Assembly: GCA_027307115.1 (NCBI GenBank)
Contig: DAHUXN010000095.1
Coordinates: forward strand, 25,890 to 89,889
Reading direction: 5' to 3'
Source of the DNA: Acidobacteriota bacterium
GTDB taxonomy: Bacteria; Acidobacteriota; Terriglobia; Acidiferrales; UBA7541
DNA: 64,000 nt
Shown piece by piece: positions 26,395 through 36,626 of this stretch. Each line of letters opens with the position of its first letter. Position 1 is the first letter of the stretch. The translations under genes were made by a program, and so were the position numbers. The notes beneath the pieces were generated by a model. The model was not told the origin of the DNA and did no database searches. It worked only from the letters and a program-made list of their open reading frames with translations.

Positions 26395-28293
26395 GTGACA
26401 TTCACACCGCTCGACTGGGCCGCAATTCTAGGTTACCTAGCGATAACACTCCTCTTGGGACTCTATTTTCGACGACGCTCGGGCAGGAGCACGGAGGATT
26501 ATTTTGTTTCGGGACGGAGAGTTTCCTGGTGGCTGGCGGGAACGTCGATGGTGGCGACAACATTTTCGGCGGACACGCCATTGCTTGTTGCAGGAATCGT
26601 CTACACGCAGGGAATTGCAGGGAACTGGATCTGGTGGGCGTTTTTGCTTTCCGGAATGATGACGGTGTTTCTGTTCGCAAAATTGTGGCGGCGCTCAGGA
26701 TTGATGACGGACGTGCAATTCGCGGAGATGCGATACGCGGGCAAGCCGGCGGCGTTTCTGCGAGGATTTCGCGCGGTTTATCTTGGACTGTTGATGAATT
26801 GCCTGATCCTCGGCTGGGTGACGAAAGCAATGATCCTGATCATTGGCACGACCATGGGGCCAACGATGCAGGGGTGGCCAGTGTTCACGGGATTTGTGAA
26901 CTGGCTGAGCAACATTTTCGGTCCGGCGTTTGCGGGCACGAATGGGCAAGCGCTGGCGATCTGCATTTTCTTTCTCATTCCGTTTACTGGGATTTACGTT
27001 TCGCTGGGTGGATTGTGGGGGGTACTGTGGACGGATTTGTTCCAGTTCGTGTTGAAGATGGGAATTGTGATTGTGGTGGCGTATTACGGCGTGATTGCGG
27101 CGGGCGGTTTGGGTCCGATGACGCAAAAAATCGAGGCGATGCGCGCATTAAACGGCGGCTCGGATCCCTTGGCTTTTTTCCCAGATTTTTCACGCGGGTT
27201 TTCCAGCGAGGCACTGTGGACGCTGCCTGTGATTACTTTCGTGGTTTACCTGGGAATTCAGTGGTGGGCGTTCTGGTATCCGGGCGCGGAGCCGGGCGGC
27301 GGCGGGTACATCGCGCAGCGGATTTTCAGCGCGCGCAATGAGCGTGAGGGATTGTACTCGGTTTTGTGGTTCAACATCGCGCAGTACGCGGTGCGCCCAT
27401 GGCCGTGGATTTTCACGGCGCTTGCCGCGATTGTGCTGTATCCGGGGCTGACGCATCCGGAGACGAGTTACATGCTGATCGTCACGAACCATGTGCCGCA
27501 CGCGCTGCGCGGAATTATTCTGGCGGGGTTTCTGGCCGCGTTCATGTCGACGATTGCGACGCAGTTGAATTGGGGCACATCGTATCTGGTGGAAGATGGT
27601 TACCGGCGATTCATTAGGCGCAATGGAAGCGAACGCCATTATGTCTATGTTTCGCGCGTTGTGACGCTGCTTTTGGTTGTCGTGACGGGGTACGTCTCGG
27701 CGCATTTGGCTTCGATTCTTTCCGGCTGGCAGGACGTGCTGGAGTTGGGCGCGGGGACTGGCAGCGTTTATCTGCTGCGGTGGTACTGGTGGCGAATCAA
27801 TGCGTGGAGCGAAATTTCGGCGATGGCCACTTCGCTGGTGGTCGTGCTCGGAGTGCGCTCGGAGCGATTGTCGCACTGGTTGGTGCATCGGCCGGAGCTT
27901 TTCGTGGGCTCGAGCTCGGTGGTTTTTGCAAAGACGGCGTTGACGGCGACGCTGGCGACTTCGTTTATATGGATCATCGTGACGTTGCTGACCAAGCCTG
28001 AGCCGGATGCGAAGTTGCTGGCATTCTATCGCAAGGTGCGGCCGCAGATTACTGGCTGGCGGCCAATCGCGGCGCGCGCCCCAGAAATTCCACAGACGCA
28101 CGGGCTGGCGAGAAACTTATGGTGCTGGATTCTTGGCTGCGCGATGACGTATGGGGCGCTGTTTGGCGTTGGGAAATTGCTTTTGCGGCATTGGGGCTCT
28201 GGAACGTTTCTGGCTCTGTTGGCGATTGTGGCCGCGTGGCTGATCTACCGTGAACTGAGCCGCAGTTTTGCGGATACGCCTGGCGTCACTTAG
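26395..28293 (+). CDS. Sodium:solute symporter (SSS family)
   Basis: This 632-residue protein starts at GTG 26395 and has about 13-14 membrane segments. The N-terminal LGLYFRRRSGRSTEDYFVSGRRVSWWLAG is typical of SSS transporters. It is longer than the common 500-residue form because of extra C-terminal segments. The substrate cannot be read from sequence, but its place 147 bp after the hydroxyproline operon, on the same strand, makes hydroxyproline or a related amino acid the simplest guess. Confidence 0.85.
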   Translation: MTFTPLDWAAILGYLAITLLLGLYFRRRSGRSTEDYFVSGRRVSWWLAGTSMVATTFSADTPLLVAGIVYTQGIAGNWIWWAFLLSGMMTVFLFAKLWRRSGLMTDVQFAEMRYAGKPAAFLRGFRAVYLGLLMNCLILGWVTKAMILIIGTTMGPTMQGWPVFTGFVNWLSNIFGPAFAGTNGQALAICIFFLIPFTGIYVSLGGLWGVLWTDLFQFVLKMGIVIVVAYYGVIAAGGLGPMTQKIEAMRALNGGSDPLAFFPDFSRGFSSEALWTLPVITFVVYLGIQWWAFWYPGAEPGGGGYIAQRIFSARNEREGLYSVLWFNIAQYAVRPWPWIFTALAAIVLYPGLTHPETSYMLIVTNHVPHALRGIILAGFLAAFMSTIATQLNWGTSYLVEDGYRRFIRRNGSERHYVYVSRVVTLLLVVVTGYVSAHLASILSGWQDVLELGAGTGSVYLLRWYWWRINAWSEISAMATSLVVVLGVRSERLSHWLVHRPELFVGSSSVVFAKTALTATLATSFIWIIVTLLTKPEPDAKLLAFYRKVRPQITGWRPIAARAPEIPQTHGLARNLWCWILGCAMTYGALFGVGKLLLRHWGSGTFLALLAIVAAWLIYRELSRSFADTPGVT

Positions 28294-28297
28294 CGCG

Positions 28298-29740
28298 TCA
28301 ATTTGATTTGCCGAAATCGGCGATACCAATGCGAACAATCGTTCGATGATTGCCGATCTCTTCCGGAGGAGATTGCGACTTCCGTTTGCGGGCTTTTACA
28401 TTTGCACTCGATGGTGACCGCACTTCTTCCGCCCAGATTCCGTAGACCCGTCCGCTGAACGCGGCGAGGCCTGTGTAATCACCGATGAAATCGTCGCGTG
28501 ATTGGAAGGGCTTGCGCGTCCATGCGTAGTTTTCGAAATTGCGGCCTCCGTCAGTCGAGCGGGCGAGCACGACAGTGGTGTTTTTATTCCTAGGATCGTC
28601 GCGCCGATCGTAAAAGACGACGTAAGCCGCGCCTGTTACGAGATCGACCGACAGCCACTGAAAAAATTGGTCAGAGCCGTTGTGAATCGGATCCGAATTC
28701 ACGCGAACCGCTGGGGACCAGGACGCTCCCCTGTCTTCAGAAGTCGAAACAAAAATATCCACGTCGCCATTGCGATAATCGCTCCAGGAAACGAAGAGGC
28801 GATTCGTTTTTGGATCCAGGGAAATCTGCGGAAAGCCGTTGGCACGATCCACGCTGGAAACCTTGAAGTAGAGCGGTGCAACATCGAGGACTGCTTTGGA
28901 AGCGGCAAATGTTTCGCCGCCGTCTCTCGAATAGGTAAACGCGATATTGTCGCCGTCGGCCCAAACGACGTAGAGAGTTCCGTCTGGCGCGACCGCTCCG
29001 TTGAATCCTTCGACCGCGCCGTTGTCGTCGCGGGGGAGACCTTCATGAGAGCTGATTTCAATGGGAGCCGACCAGGTTTCGCCATCATCGGTCGAACGCG
29101 AGAATAAAATCGTCGATTTCGTAAGTGTGAATTGTGTCCAGCCGACGTAAAGATTTCCGGCGTCCGGACTTTTTGGATTCGTGTCCGGGACGATATAGGG
29201 CTTGTCCTCAAAAGGAATGCGCGGATCGGTGGGATGCGAGATGACCGTGGAGGCCTCGGGGTTCCAGGTCTTGCCGCCGTCGTCGGAGCGCCGCACAAAA
29301 ATGCCGTTGCGCGTTGCGTTGTGGGCCCAATAATTCTCCGTGCCGAGTTTGTCGAAGGCAATATAGCAGAGAAATGCGTGGCCTTTGTTGTCGAAAGTGA
29401 TTGAGACGTCGCCCGAAACCGCATAATTTTTCGGCGCCGTTGCGGAAGCCAATGTCCAATGCTCTCCGGCGTCGGAGGAAAAGGCTGCGGTCGCGCCGAC
29501 TTGATAGGCCGCAACAATCTGACGCGGATTATTTGGATCCACGGCAATGGAAGGCTCGTTGAAAAATCCAGGGTGAGGAGTGAGATCAGTCAGGTGCGAG
29601 GCCGGGACCGAAGGCAACGTTTGAGCGATTGAGCGAGGCGCGAGTGTTCCACAAAAGATGAAAACAGCAAGCCACAAGACCGACGTACGAGCCAGCGCGC
29701 CGCGCAATCCTGAGGTTCGAGTATGAATGCAAATTTGCAT
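28298..29740 (-). CDS. Exported BNR-repeat (sialidase-fold) protein
   Basis: The ATG at 29740 has AAGGG upstream and gives 480 residues with a signal peptide ending near RSIAQ. At least six Asp-box repeats mark a sialidase-type beta-propeller: SDAGEHWT, SDDGGKTW, STDDGETW, SRDGGETF, SEDRGASW and STDGGRNF. I do not see the arginine triad and Tyr/Glu pair needed to call it a sialidase. It is the second gene of a pair with the putative-Ig lipoprotein upstream, both exported. Confidence 0.82.
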   Translation of the reverse strand: MQICIHTRTSGLRGALARTSVLWLAVFIFCGTLAPRSIAQTLPSVPASHLTDLTPHPGFFNEPSIAVDPNNPRQIVAAYQVGATAAFSSDAGEHWTLASATAPKNYAVSGDVSITFDNKGHAFLCYIAFDKLGTENYWAHNATRNGIFVRRSDDGGKTWNPEASTVISHPTDPRIPFEDKPYIVPDTNPKSPDAGNLYVGWTQFTLTKSTILFSRSTDDGETWSAPIEISSHEGLPRDDNGAVEGFNGAVAPDGTLYVVWADGDNIAFTYSRDGGETFAASKAVLDVAPLYFKVSSVDRANGFPQISLDPKTNRLFVSWSDYRNGDVDIFVSTSEDRGASWSPAVRVNSDPIHNGSDQFFQWLSVDLVTGAAYVVFYDRRDDPRNKNTTVVLARSTDGGRNFENYAWTRKPFQSRDDFIGDYTGLAAFSGRVYGIWAEEVRSPSSANVKARKRKSQSPPEEIGNHRTIVRIGIADFGKSN

Positions 29741-29801
29741 GGGTATCCCTTCGAGGCGCAGCGCGAGGACGGCACCGTTATGTGAGCGAATGGGCGACAA
29801 C

Positions 29802-32417
29802 TTAGTGATTGAAGAAGAAGACTTGAGGATGTGTATCGGCAGCGGACGAAGAAATCGCGCGAACTTCCGTTGGCGACACCATGTAGAGAACGAACAGCGG
29901 CGGCAAAAGCGGAGGAGAGCTTGCGGATATGGTGCCGCGTCCATTTGCGCCGATGGTGTAGGTGGCCTTGAGAGCCAAATTTGAACTGGGGATTCCCGTC
30001 GGACCGGCTTCGTCCAACTTTCCCGAGAGAGTTCCGGCGCCATCGGACAAAAGGGAACCGACGAAGTCATTTGATGACTTGTCGGATGTTAACGAAGAGG
30101 GAGGCAAGGGCGGCCCAAAAGTGAAGTAGCTCGTGAAGGAGGTGGCGTCGAAAGGCGCTCCTATTTGTGGTTCGACAATGCCCGCTGAGGCAGCCGAATC
30201 CTGGCCGATGGCAAAAGCTTGATTCGGTCCGATTAGGTACAAGACGGCGATTTGATTGCTGAGACCGCTGGTTGTGACGCGTCCGTTGGAAGCTACAGAG
30301 TAAGAACCGTTGGCACTTGCATTGGAGGTGATGGTGCCGCCCGCGTTCGTGTCAAGAGTGGCACCGATGCCCGTATTTCCGTCCGCCGTCAGAAGGCCGG
30401 CGAGTGCGGTGGCATTACCTGAGCTTGCGAGTCCGGAAGCCGTGGCGATGCTCGGACCGTTGAGTGAAGTCTTGTCGAAGGAGGATTGGGATTGCAGCAC
30501 GGCTTCGCCAACGGTCATGGGATTTGTTTGGCTGATCGGATCCATGCCGATAAAAAGCGCGTCGGATGGCGTAACCATATAGAACACGAGATTCAGTGTC
30601 GCCGGAGCCGGCAAAGCGAGGGACGCGGCGCCGCGGCCGTTTTGGGCTAGAAGAAACGTGCCCGTGACGCCGTTCAAATTTGTTCCCAGGGTACCCGCGA
30701 AATTCGTGTCGACATTTCCATTTTTGAAAAGGCTGACGCCGTCGGCATTCAAAACGCCAGCCAGGGCATCACGTTTGCCGGAAGGATCGGTTCCAGTCAA
30801 TTCGAAGGCATAGTTTCCGCTAAAATCCTGCGGCGTGAAATTAGAAACAGTCTGCTTTCGCAATACGCCCGTACCGTGAGTTCCTGTATTGTCAGCCTCA
30901 GTTAATTGTGCGTCGCCGTTCGCGTCGAGAGCGAACTGGTAAGTGGAAACAATGGAAGCCGAGTTGAGCGTAAAGCTGCCGCGGCCGTCCGAGCCGATGG
31001 AATAGCTGCCCGCGACGGTGGTGTTCTGAACTGGCCCGGGACCATTGTTCTGAGTAGAGCCCGTAGGATTGTTGTTGTTGCTATCCTCGGAGCCAAAAAT
31101 ATTGCCCGTTCCGTTTGCGAACAATGCCCCGCCGAGCACGACGGGGCCATTGGAGTTAAATCCGCTGAAGATGAACACGTAAGTGCCGTTAAGCAGAGCG
31201 TTATTGTTGACCGAACTGATGACGGAGATTGTTAAGGTGGCCGAAGCGCTCTGCGGCGCGGGCTCTGAATCAGTGACCTGGACAGAAAAAGTGTTGGTCG
31301 AAACGGCCGTTGGAACTCCGGAAATCACGCCCGAGGTGCTCAGACCGAGTCCGGATGGCAATATTCCGCCGGTCAGTTTCCAGTTGAAGGGGCCCACGCC
31401 GCCGGTCACGCGGAGTTGCTGACTATAAAGAGTTGCGGTATTTGCTTGCGGGAGCGAGGTTGTGGCGATTGCCAGAGAGCCCGGTGCGCCGACCGTGAGA
31501 CTCAAGGCCTGAGTGGCAGTCTGCGGCTGTTGATTGGGCGGGAGAAGCGCTGAGTCAGTCACCTTGACAGTAAAAGAAAATGTGCCCTGTGCCGTCGGCG
31601 TACCGGAAATTTGCCCCGTTGTCGTGTTCAACGACAGTCCAGGTGGCAAAGCACCTACGGTAATCGCCCAAGTGAGAGGCGGCACACCGCCGGAAGCGGC
31701 CAACGGGGAATTGTACGGGCTTCCTTGGGCAGCGTTGGGTAGAGAAGCCGTAAGGATAGACAGAATAGGCGCAGGCGCAATTATGATTGTGTATGCCTGA
31801 GACGCCGTGAGCGGCGGATTCCCTTGATCCGTGGCAAGTACAGTGAAATTGAAAGTGCCTCCGTTGGAGGTTGATCGGCCGGTGATTAGACCATTCGTGT
31901 CAAGATGGAATCCCGCTGGCAGGCTGCCCGAAGTAATGCTGAAGAAGAGCGGCGCCACGCCACCATTTGCGACAATCTGCTGGCTGTAGTTTTGGCCATT
32001 GATGGCGCCGGGCAGGGAAGTTGTAGAGATGGTCGGGGCGGGACTAACCGAAATATTCAAAGTGGCAGTGGTCTTCGTATTCGCTTTAGCTGTGGCCGTG
32101 AGAGTTACATTCAGCAGCGTGCCCACGGATTTCGGTGCGACGTAGGTTACCGCGCCTGTCGTGCTGTTTGTAAGCGTGCCGCAGGCTGCGGCAGCGCAAT
32201 GCGCCCCCGAAAGGCTCCATGTAACGCCGGCATCCGACGTATCGTTGGCCACGAAGGCGGTGAAAGCAACAGATTGATTTTGATCGACCGATTGATTTGT
32301 GCCAGGAGTGATGACAATGACGAGTCCGCTTGGTCCGCCGCCACCGCAGCCAACCAGACAGGCGGTGGCCACGAACGCGAAGATCAATTTCGCCATGAGT
32401 ATGCGGCTCGTTTTCAT
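29802..32417 (-). CDS. Lipoprotein with putative-Ig (He_PIG) repeats
   Basis: This 871-residue protein has a lipoprotein signal (FVATACLVGCGGGG). After a Big_2-like beta domain come three He_PIG domains with the recognisable pattern GVPPLTWAITVGALPPGLSLNTTTGQISGTP. From about residue 400 the rest is four or five weaker repeats of roughly 100 residues built on NGTYVFIFSGFNSNGP, DALAGVLNADG and ATALAGLLTADG. This architecture is frequent in acidobacteria and probably serves adhesion or surface display. There is no catalytic signature. Confidence 0.82.
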   Translation of the reverse strand: MKTSRILMAKLIFAFVATACLVGCGGGGPSGLVIVITPGTNQSVDQNQSVAFTAFVANDTSDAGVTWSLSGAHCAAAACGTLTNSTTGAVTYVAPKSVGTLLNVTLTATAKANTKTTATLNISVSPAPTISTTSLPGAINGQNYSQQIVANGGVAPLFFSITSGSLPAGFHLDTNGLITGRSTSNGGTFNFTVLATDQGNPPLTASQAYTIIIAPAPILSILTASLPNAAQGSPYNSPLAASGGVPPLTWAITVGALPPGLSLNTTTGQISGTPTAQGTFSFTVKVTDSALLPPNQQPQTATQALSLTVGAPGSLAIATTSLPQANTATLYSQQLRVTGGVGPFNWKLTGGILPSGLGLSTSGVISGVPTAVSTNTFSVQVTDSEPAPQSASATLTISVISSVNNNALLNGTYVFIFSGFNSNGPVVLGGALFANGTGNIFGSEDSNNNNPTGSTQNNGPGPVQNTTVAGSYSIGSDGRGSFTLNSASIVSTYQFALDANGDAQLTEADNTGTHGTGVLRKQTVSNFTPQDFSGNYAFELTGTDPSGKRDALAGVLNADGVSLFKNGNVDTNFAGTLGTNLNGVTGTFLLAQNGRGAASLALPAPATLNLVFYMVTPSDALFIGMDPISQTNPMTVGEAVLQSQSSFDKTSLNGPSIATASGLASSGNATALAGLLTADGNTGIGATLDTNAGGTITSNASANGSYSVASNGRVTTSGLSNQIAVLYLIGPNQAFAIGQDSAASAGIVEPQIGAPFDATSFTSYFTFGPPLPPSSLTSDKSSNDFVGSLLSDGAGTLSGKLDEAGPTGIPSSNLALKATYTIGANGRGTISASSPPLLPPLFVLYMVSPTEVRAISSSAADTHPQVFFFNH

Positions 32418-32794
32418 TCTGTCCTTTGACTCAATTGCTCCGACGGCTTCCTATCTTATCCGAGATCAAGACAGCAATCCTCCGTTGATTCAGCAGCAGA
32501 CTCGTTCGCGGGAGGCCAGATTGACCAGGTGAGGTCAATCGCGGCGTGCGGCAAGCTCAAGAGGTGCCCGAGCACAAAGCAAACAGGTTGAATAGCAAAA
32601 TGGCTCCATACTGTCAACGCACATGTTGTGACGCGCATTTCAAGCGTGCCCGAAAAGGGGCAAGCGGCGCTGTAGACTGGCCTAGTAGAACACGACTCCC
32701 AGGCCAACTGGATGCGTTTTTATGTGCTCTCGTTGCCCCAGCTTTTGTTGAGCCTCTATTCGATACGGGTGTGCGTTTCCGGTAAACTGGAAAC
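32418..32794. other. Divergent intergenic region
   Basis: This 377-bp region separates the Ig-repeat lipoprotein gene from the MFS gene and must hold promoters in both directions, though I cannot place them confidently. The last 20 bases (32775-32794) form a small inverted repeat, GTTTCC with GGAAAC, that ends right at the MFS GTG and could mask its ribosome site. Confidence 0.45.
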
Positions 32795-33961
32795 GTGAGT
32801 CAGAATTCGAAGCAATTGGTTTTGCTGATCCTGTTTCGCCTCACGCGAAGTGTGGCGGCCGGGATTATCATTCTTGTCTTTCCCTATTACGTTCTTCAGT
32901 CTCTCCATTACAGCACGCTGGAATTGGGGCTCCTATACACTTCTGCTACGGTTGCGACGGCAGGCTTCGCGCTGCTATTCGGATTCCTGACGGACCTTTG
33001 GGGGCACAAAGGGACTTTGGTGCTGGCTGGAATCCTGCTTCCTGCGGGCGCGCTATTGGCATTTAGCTCCGGCAAGCTTCCGGTCTTATTTGTCGCGACG
33101 ATGCTCGGAGGCTTTTCCGCAACTGGGTCGCGCGCGGCTGGGAGCGTGGGCGGAGCCGCACAGCCAATTCAAACCGCGGTCGTTGCTGATTTGACGAGTG
33201 TCGGGGACCGCACATTCTATCTCTCACTGTTCGTTTTTCTCAGCGGATTGCTGGGGGCGGCCGGGATGCTGGCAGCGCGGTTGTTCAGCCCGCGCGATGC
33301 GTTCTTGGCAGCGGCGGCGGCAAGCGCAGCGGGAATTGTGTTCCTGCTGCCGATGAAGCTTTCCGGCAAGCGGGGTGAGTTCAAGCGGATGAAAAGCGGT
33401 AAGGCGATTGGTAAATTTTCGCTGATGGGAGCATTGAACGGAATCTCGCAAGGGTTGATTATGCCATTTCTGATTCCATTCTTTGTCATCGTCTACCACG
33501 TTCCAGAGTCACAAATGGCGGTATATGGGTTCGCGAGCGAGTTGGTGGCGGCGTTTGTGATTCTTGTGGCACCGCGACTCGAGAGGCAATTCGGATTCGT
33601 GAAGGGTGTAGCGGTCACGCGCGGAGCGGGGGCATTGTTACTCCTGCTGTTGCCGCTGACGCGAGTTTTCGCGCTGGCGGTGGCGATTTATGTGATTACG
33701 CCGGCGTTGAGAGTAGTCGCGGTGCCGGCTCAGCAGACAGCCCTGACGGCAATGGTGCGTGAGAGTGAAATGGGACGTGCGCTAGCGATGAGTCAGGTGG
33801 CGCGGCTTACGTCCGCGAGCGGGGCGGTTGCTTTTACAGGATATATGTTCGACGTCTCAGACATCGCCCTCCCTTTCTATGCTTACGTGGCAGTAATTGG
33901 AGTGAGTCTGGTGCTTTATTTCAAGTTTTTTGGGGCGCGGCCGGAGCTTCGCGTGGAATGA
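32795..33961 (+). CDS. Major facilitator superfamily transporter
   Basis: This 388-residue protein with about 12 membrane segments starts at GTG 32795. The loop between segments 2 and 3 reads GFLTDLWGHKG, a form of the MFS motif A (G-x3-D-x2-G-x-K/R). The fold suggests a drug- or metabolite-type exporter; the substrate is unknown. A 6-bp inverted repeat (32775-32794) ends directly at the start codon. It converges on the dicarboxylate symporter gene with a 10-bp gap. Confidence 0.82.
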   Translation: MSQNSKQLVLLILFRLTRSVAAGIIILVFPYYVLQSLHYSTLELGLLYTSATVATAGFALLFGFLTDLWGHKGTLVLAGILLPAGALLAFSSGKLPVLFVATMLGGFSATGSRAAGSVGGAAQPIQTAVVADLTSVGDRTFYLSLFVFLSGLLGAAGMLAARLFSPRDAFLAAAAASAAGIVFLLPMKLSGKRGEFKRMKSGKAIGKFSLMGALNGISQGLIMPFLIPFFVIVYHVPESQMAVYGFASELVAAFVILVAPRLERQFGFVKGVAVTRGAGALLLLLLPLTRVFALAVAIYVITPALRVVAVPAQQTALTAMVRESEMGRALAMSQVARLTSASGAVAFTGYMFDVSDIALPFYAYVAVIGVSLVLYFKFFGARPELRVE

Positions 33962-33971
33962 ATTTCCCTTG

Positions 33972-35333
33972 CTAAGAAATTGTTTTTGCGGGAGGCATGT
34001 CGCCTTCCCAGCGCGCGACAACGACAGTGGCCAGGCAATTCCCGACAACATTCACAGTGGTGCGGACCATGTCCATCAGCGGATCGACTGCCAGAAGGAG
34101 GTAGATGGATTCCATCGGAAGATGGAACGATGCCGCCGCACCGAGAATGATCACAAAGGCGGCGCGCGGGACGCCGGCTAGCCCTTTGCTGCTTAGCATG
34201 AGCGTCAGCATCATTACGGATTCCTGACCGATGGTCAGGTGGATTCCCGACGCTTGCGCCATGAAAATGACCGCCAATGACAAATAGAGGCTCGAGCCAG
34301 TGAGATTGAAGCTATAACCCGTCGGCATCACAAAGGCGACAATCGCACGCGGCACGCCGAGGGCTTCCATTTGCTCCATGGCGCTTGGCAAGGCCGCTTC
34401 GGAGCTGCTTGTGCCGAAAGCGATGGTGGCCGGCTCTGCAATGGCGTGCAGGAATTGGCGCAGCGGGATGCGTGCGAGGAGCGCGATGGGCAGGAGGATG
34501 AAAAGGACAAAGACCACGAGAGCCACGTATAGCGTTGCGAGAAGTTTGAGCAAAGGCAACATGACGCCCAGCCCAAGATGCGCGATTGTGTAGGCGATTG
34601 CGCCGAACACGCCGGCAGGGGCGAAATACATCACCAGATTGGTGAACTTGAACATGGTTTCGGAAAGGCTTTCAGCAAACGAGACCATCGGCCGGCGCTT
34701 GGGTTCCTTCACCAAGGCTAGCCCGATTCCGAAAAGCATGCTGAAGACGACGACCTGCAAGATTTGCCCTTCGGCGACGGACTTCGCAATGTTTTCAGGA
34801 AAAATGTTCAGAATGAGCTGGTTCGCCGACTGGGTGGTTGCCGGCGCGGCTTGCTCGGTTGCGGTGCGAGGCAGATTCACTCCCACTCCGGCGCGGCTCA
34901 CGTGTATGGCAATCAAGCCGATGATGAGAGCAATGGTCGAGACAATCTCGAAGAAAACCAGCGCCTTCACCGCCATGCGTCCGACTTTTCTTAATTCCGC
35001 GTGGCCGGCGATGCCAACAACCAGAGTGCCGAAAAGCAACGGCGCGATGATGACTTTGATCAGGCGCAAAAAAATCGTGCCGAGGATTTGAAATTTCACC
35101 GCCGTAGCTGGAGCGTCGTGGCCGAATTCCGCGCCAGCAAGCAGGCCGACCAGGATCCACAGAGTTAACGAGCGGCGCGCCGTGGCGTACGCAGCGAGAA
35201 AGACAATCGCAAGCCACCGCAGCGTCATTAACGCCATCGGCGGGATAGGAAGCAAACCGCTGCGGCTGATTAGGCCCAGCGCTGCGACGATTGCGCAAAC
35301 CGTCAAAAACGCGGCGAGCAGTCGGTTCTTCAT
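33972..35333 (-). CDS. Dicarboxylate/amino acid:cation symporter (DAACS/GltP-DctA family)
   Basis: From ATG 35333 this is 453 residues; earlier in-frame starts at 35357 (ATG) and 35390 (TTG) exist and none has a clear Shine-Dalgarno. The family's HP1 region is seen as AFGTSSSEAALPSAMEQMEALGVPRAIVAFVMPTGYSFNLTGSS, including the serine-rich motif and the NLTGS loop, and HP2 as LSSKGLAGVPRAAFVIILG. It imports glutamate, aspartate or C4-dicarboxylates with sodium or protons. The gene is monocistronic. Confidence 0.9.
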   Translation of the reverse strand: MKNRLLAAFLTVCAIVAALGLISRSGLLPIPPMALMTLRWLAIVFLAAYATARRSLTLWILVGLLAGAEFGHDAPATAVKFQILGTIFLRLIKVIIAPLLFGTLVVGIAGHAELRKVGRMAVKALVFFEIVSTIALIIGLIAIHVSRAGVGVNLPRTATEQAAPATTQSANQLILNIFPENIAKSVAEGQILQVVVFSMLFGIGLALVKEPKRRPMVSFAESLSETMFKFTNLVMYFAPAGVFGAIAYTIAHLGLGVMLPLLKLLATLYVALVVFVLFILLPIALLARIPLRQFLHAIAEPATIAFGTSSSEAALPSAMEQMEALGVPRAIVAFVMPTGYSFNLTGSSLYLSLAVIFMAQASGIHLTIGQESVMMLTLMLSSKGLAGVPRAAFVIILGAAASFHLPMESIYLLLAVDPLMDMVRTTVNVVGNCLATVVVARWEGDMPPAKTIS

Positions 35334-35653
35334 CTGCGATCTTGTGCCCTGAGTCATTCGCGGCGAAAGGTATGCTTCTCTCGCGCGCAAGTCAATCCCG
35401 GAAGTGGCGCCGACTATTTGCTGCTCGGCTAAACGTGCAGAATTCAGGCAACCTTATCGGTCGGAATGGATTCTCTGGCAATGTAATCCTGGGCTGATTT
35501 CTAGCGGGTGTATCACCAAATGCTCCGATGAAATCTTGGCGAGCGGACTGAATTTTAGTATAAAGGGCGGCCCGGAATTGAGCGGAGGCGCCGGGCTGGC
35601 CGATACGATGGCGGCGAAAGTGTATTTTATTTCGTAATCGCGGAGGTATCGGA

Positions 35654-36625
35654 TTGATAGAAGTTCAAGACTTGACGAAATCGTTTGGAGACAAAACCGC
35701 AGTCGATCACATTTCCTTTTCCGTAAATAAAGGCGAAATACTTGGATTTCTCGGGCCAAACGGCGCGGGAAAGACGACAACTATGCGCGTGCTGACCGGC
35801 TATCTGCCGGCTACCACAGGCACAGCCAAAATCGCCGGCTTCGACGTGTTCGACGATTCGATGGAGGTGCGCCGCCGCATCGGTTACCTGCCGGAGAACC
35901 CACCGCTTTACTTTGACATGACAGTGAGTTCGTATCTGGATTTTGTGGCGCGGATCAAGAATGTGCCCGCGGAAAAGCGTGCTGCGCGGGTGACCGCGGC
36001 TCTCGAAATGGCGAAGATCACCGACAAGCGCGATGAGCTGATCAAGCGTCTCTCGCGCGGCTACAAGCAGCGCGTCGGGCTGGCGCAGGCGATCGTTCAC
36101 GATCCCGATGTGATTATTCTGGACGAGCCGACGGTGGGCTTGGATCCGAAGCAAATTATCGAAGTCCGCAACCTGATCAAGGGGCTGGCTGGGAGCCACA
36201 CGATCATTCTTTCGACGCACATCTTGCCTGAAGTGAGCATGACGTGCGACCGCGTGGTAATTATCAACCGCGGGAAAATTGTTGCCGTTGATACGCCAGA
36301 AAATCTGACGCTGCAACTCAAGGGCGGAGCGCGGATCCGCGTGGAGGTACAAGCGCCGGAAAAATCTTTGCGCGATGCGCTGGCGCAAATTTCCGGCGTG
36401 CGAAAAGTGGAAATCAATTCGCTCGGCTCCGCGGGGCGTTTGGTTGCAACGGTCGAAGCGAATCAAGGACAGGACCTGCGCAGCCAAATTGCGGCCAGGG
36501 TCGTCGGACAAGGTTGGGCGCTTTACGAGCTGCGCGGCATTAACCTCAGCCTGGAGGAAATTTTCCTGCAACTCACCACAGAAGACGCGGCGCAAAACCC
36601 TGCCGAAAAAGCGGAGGGAAACTGA
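35654..36625 (+). CDS. ABC transporter ATP-binding protein (GldA-like)
   Basis: This 323-residue ATPase starts at a TTG with GGAGG seven bases upstream. Walker A is GPNGAGKTT, the signature region LSRGYKQRVGLAQAI, Walker B VIILDEPTVGLDP. About 90 C-terminal residues form the extra domain seen in ABC-2 exporters (RIRVEVQAPEKSLRDALAQISGVRKVE). It heads a four-gene operon with an ABC-2 permease, a GldG-like protein and DUF4340. In Bacteroidetes GldA-F-G is linked to gliding; in acidobacteria the cargo is unknown. Confidence 0.88.
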   Translation: MIEVQDLTKSFGDKTAVDHISFSVNKGEILGFLGPNGAGKTTTMRVLTGYLPATTGTAKIAGFDVFDDSMEVRRRIGYLPENPPLYFDMTVSSYLDFVARIKNVPAEKRAARVTAALEMAKITDKRDELIKRLSRGYKQRVGLAQAIVHDPDVIILDEPTVGLDPKQIIEVRNLIKGLAGSHTIILSTHILPEVSMTCDRVVIINRGKIVAVDTPENLTLQLKGGARIRVEVQAPEKSLRDALAQISGVRKVEINSLGSAGRLVATVEANQGQDLRSQIAARVVGQGWALYELRGINLSLEEIFLQLTTEDAAQNPAEKAEGN

Positions 36626-36626
36626 C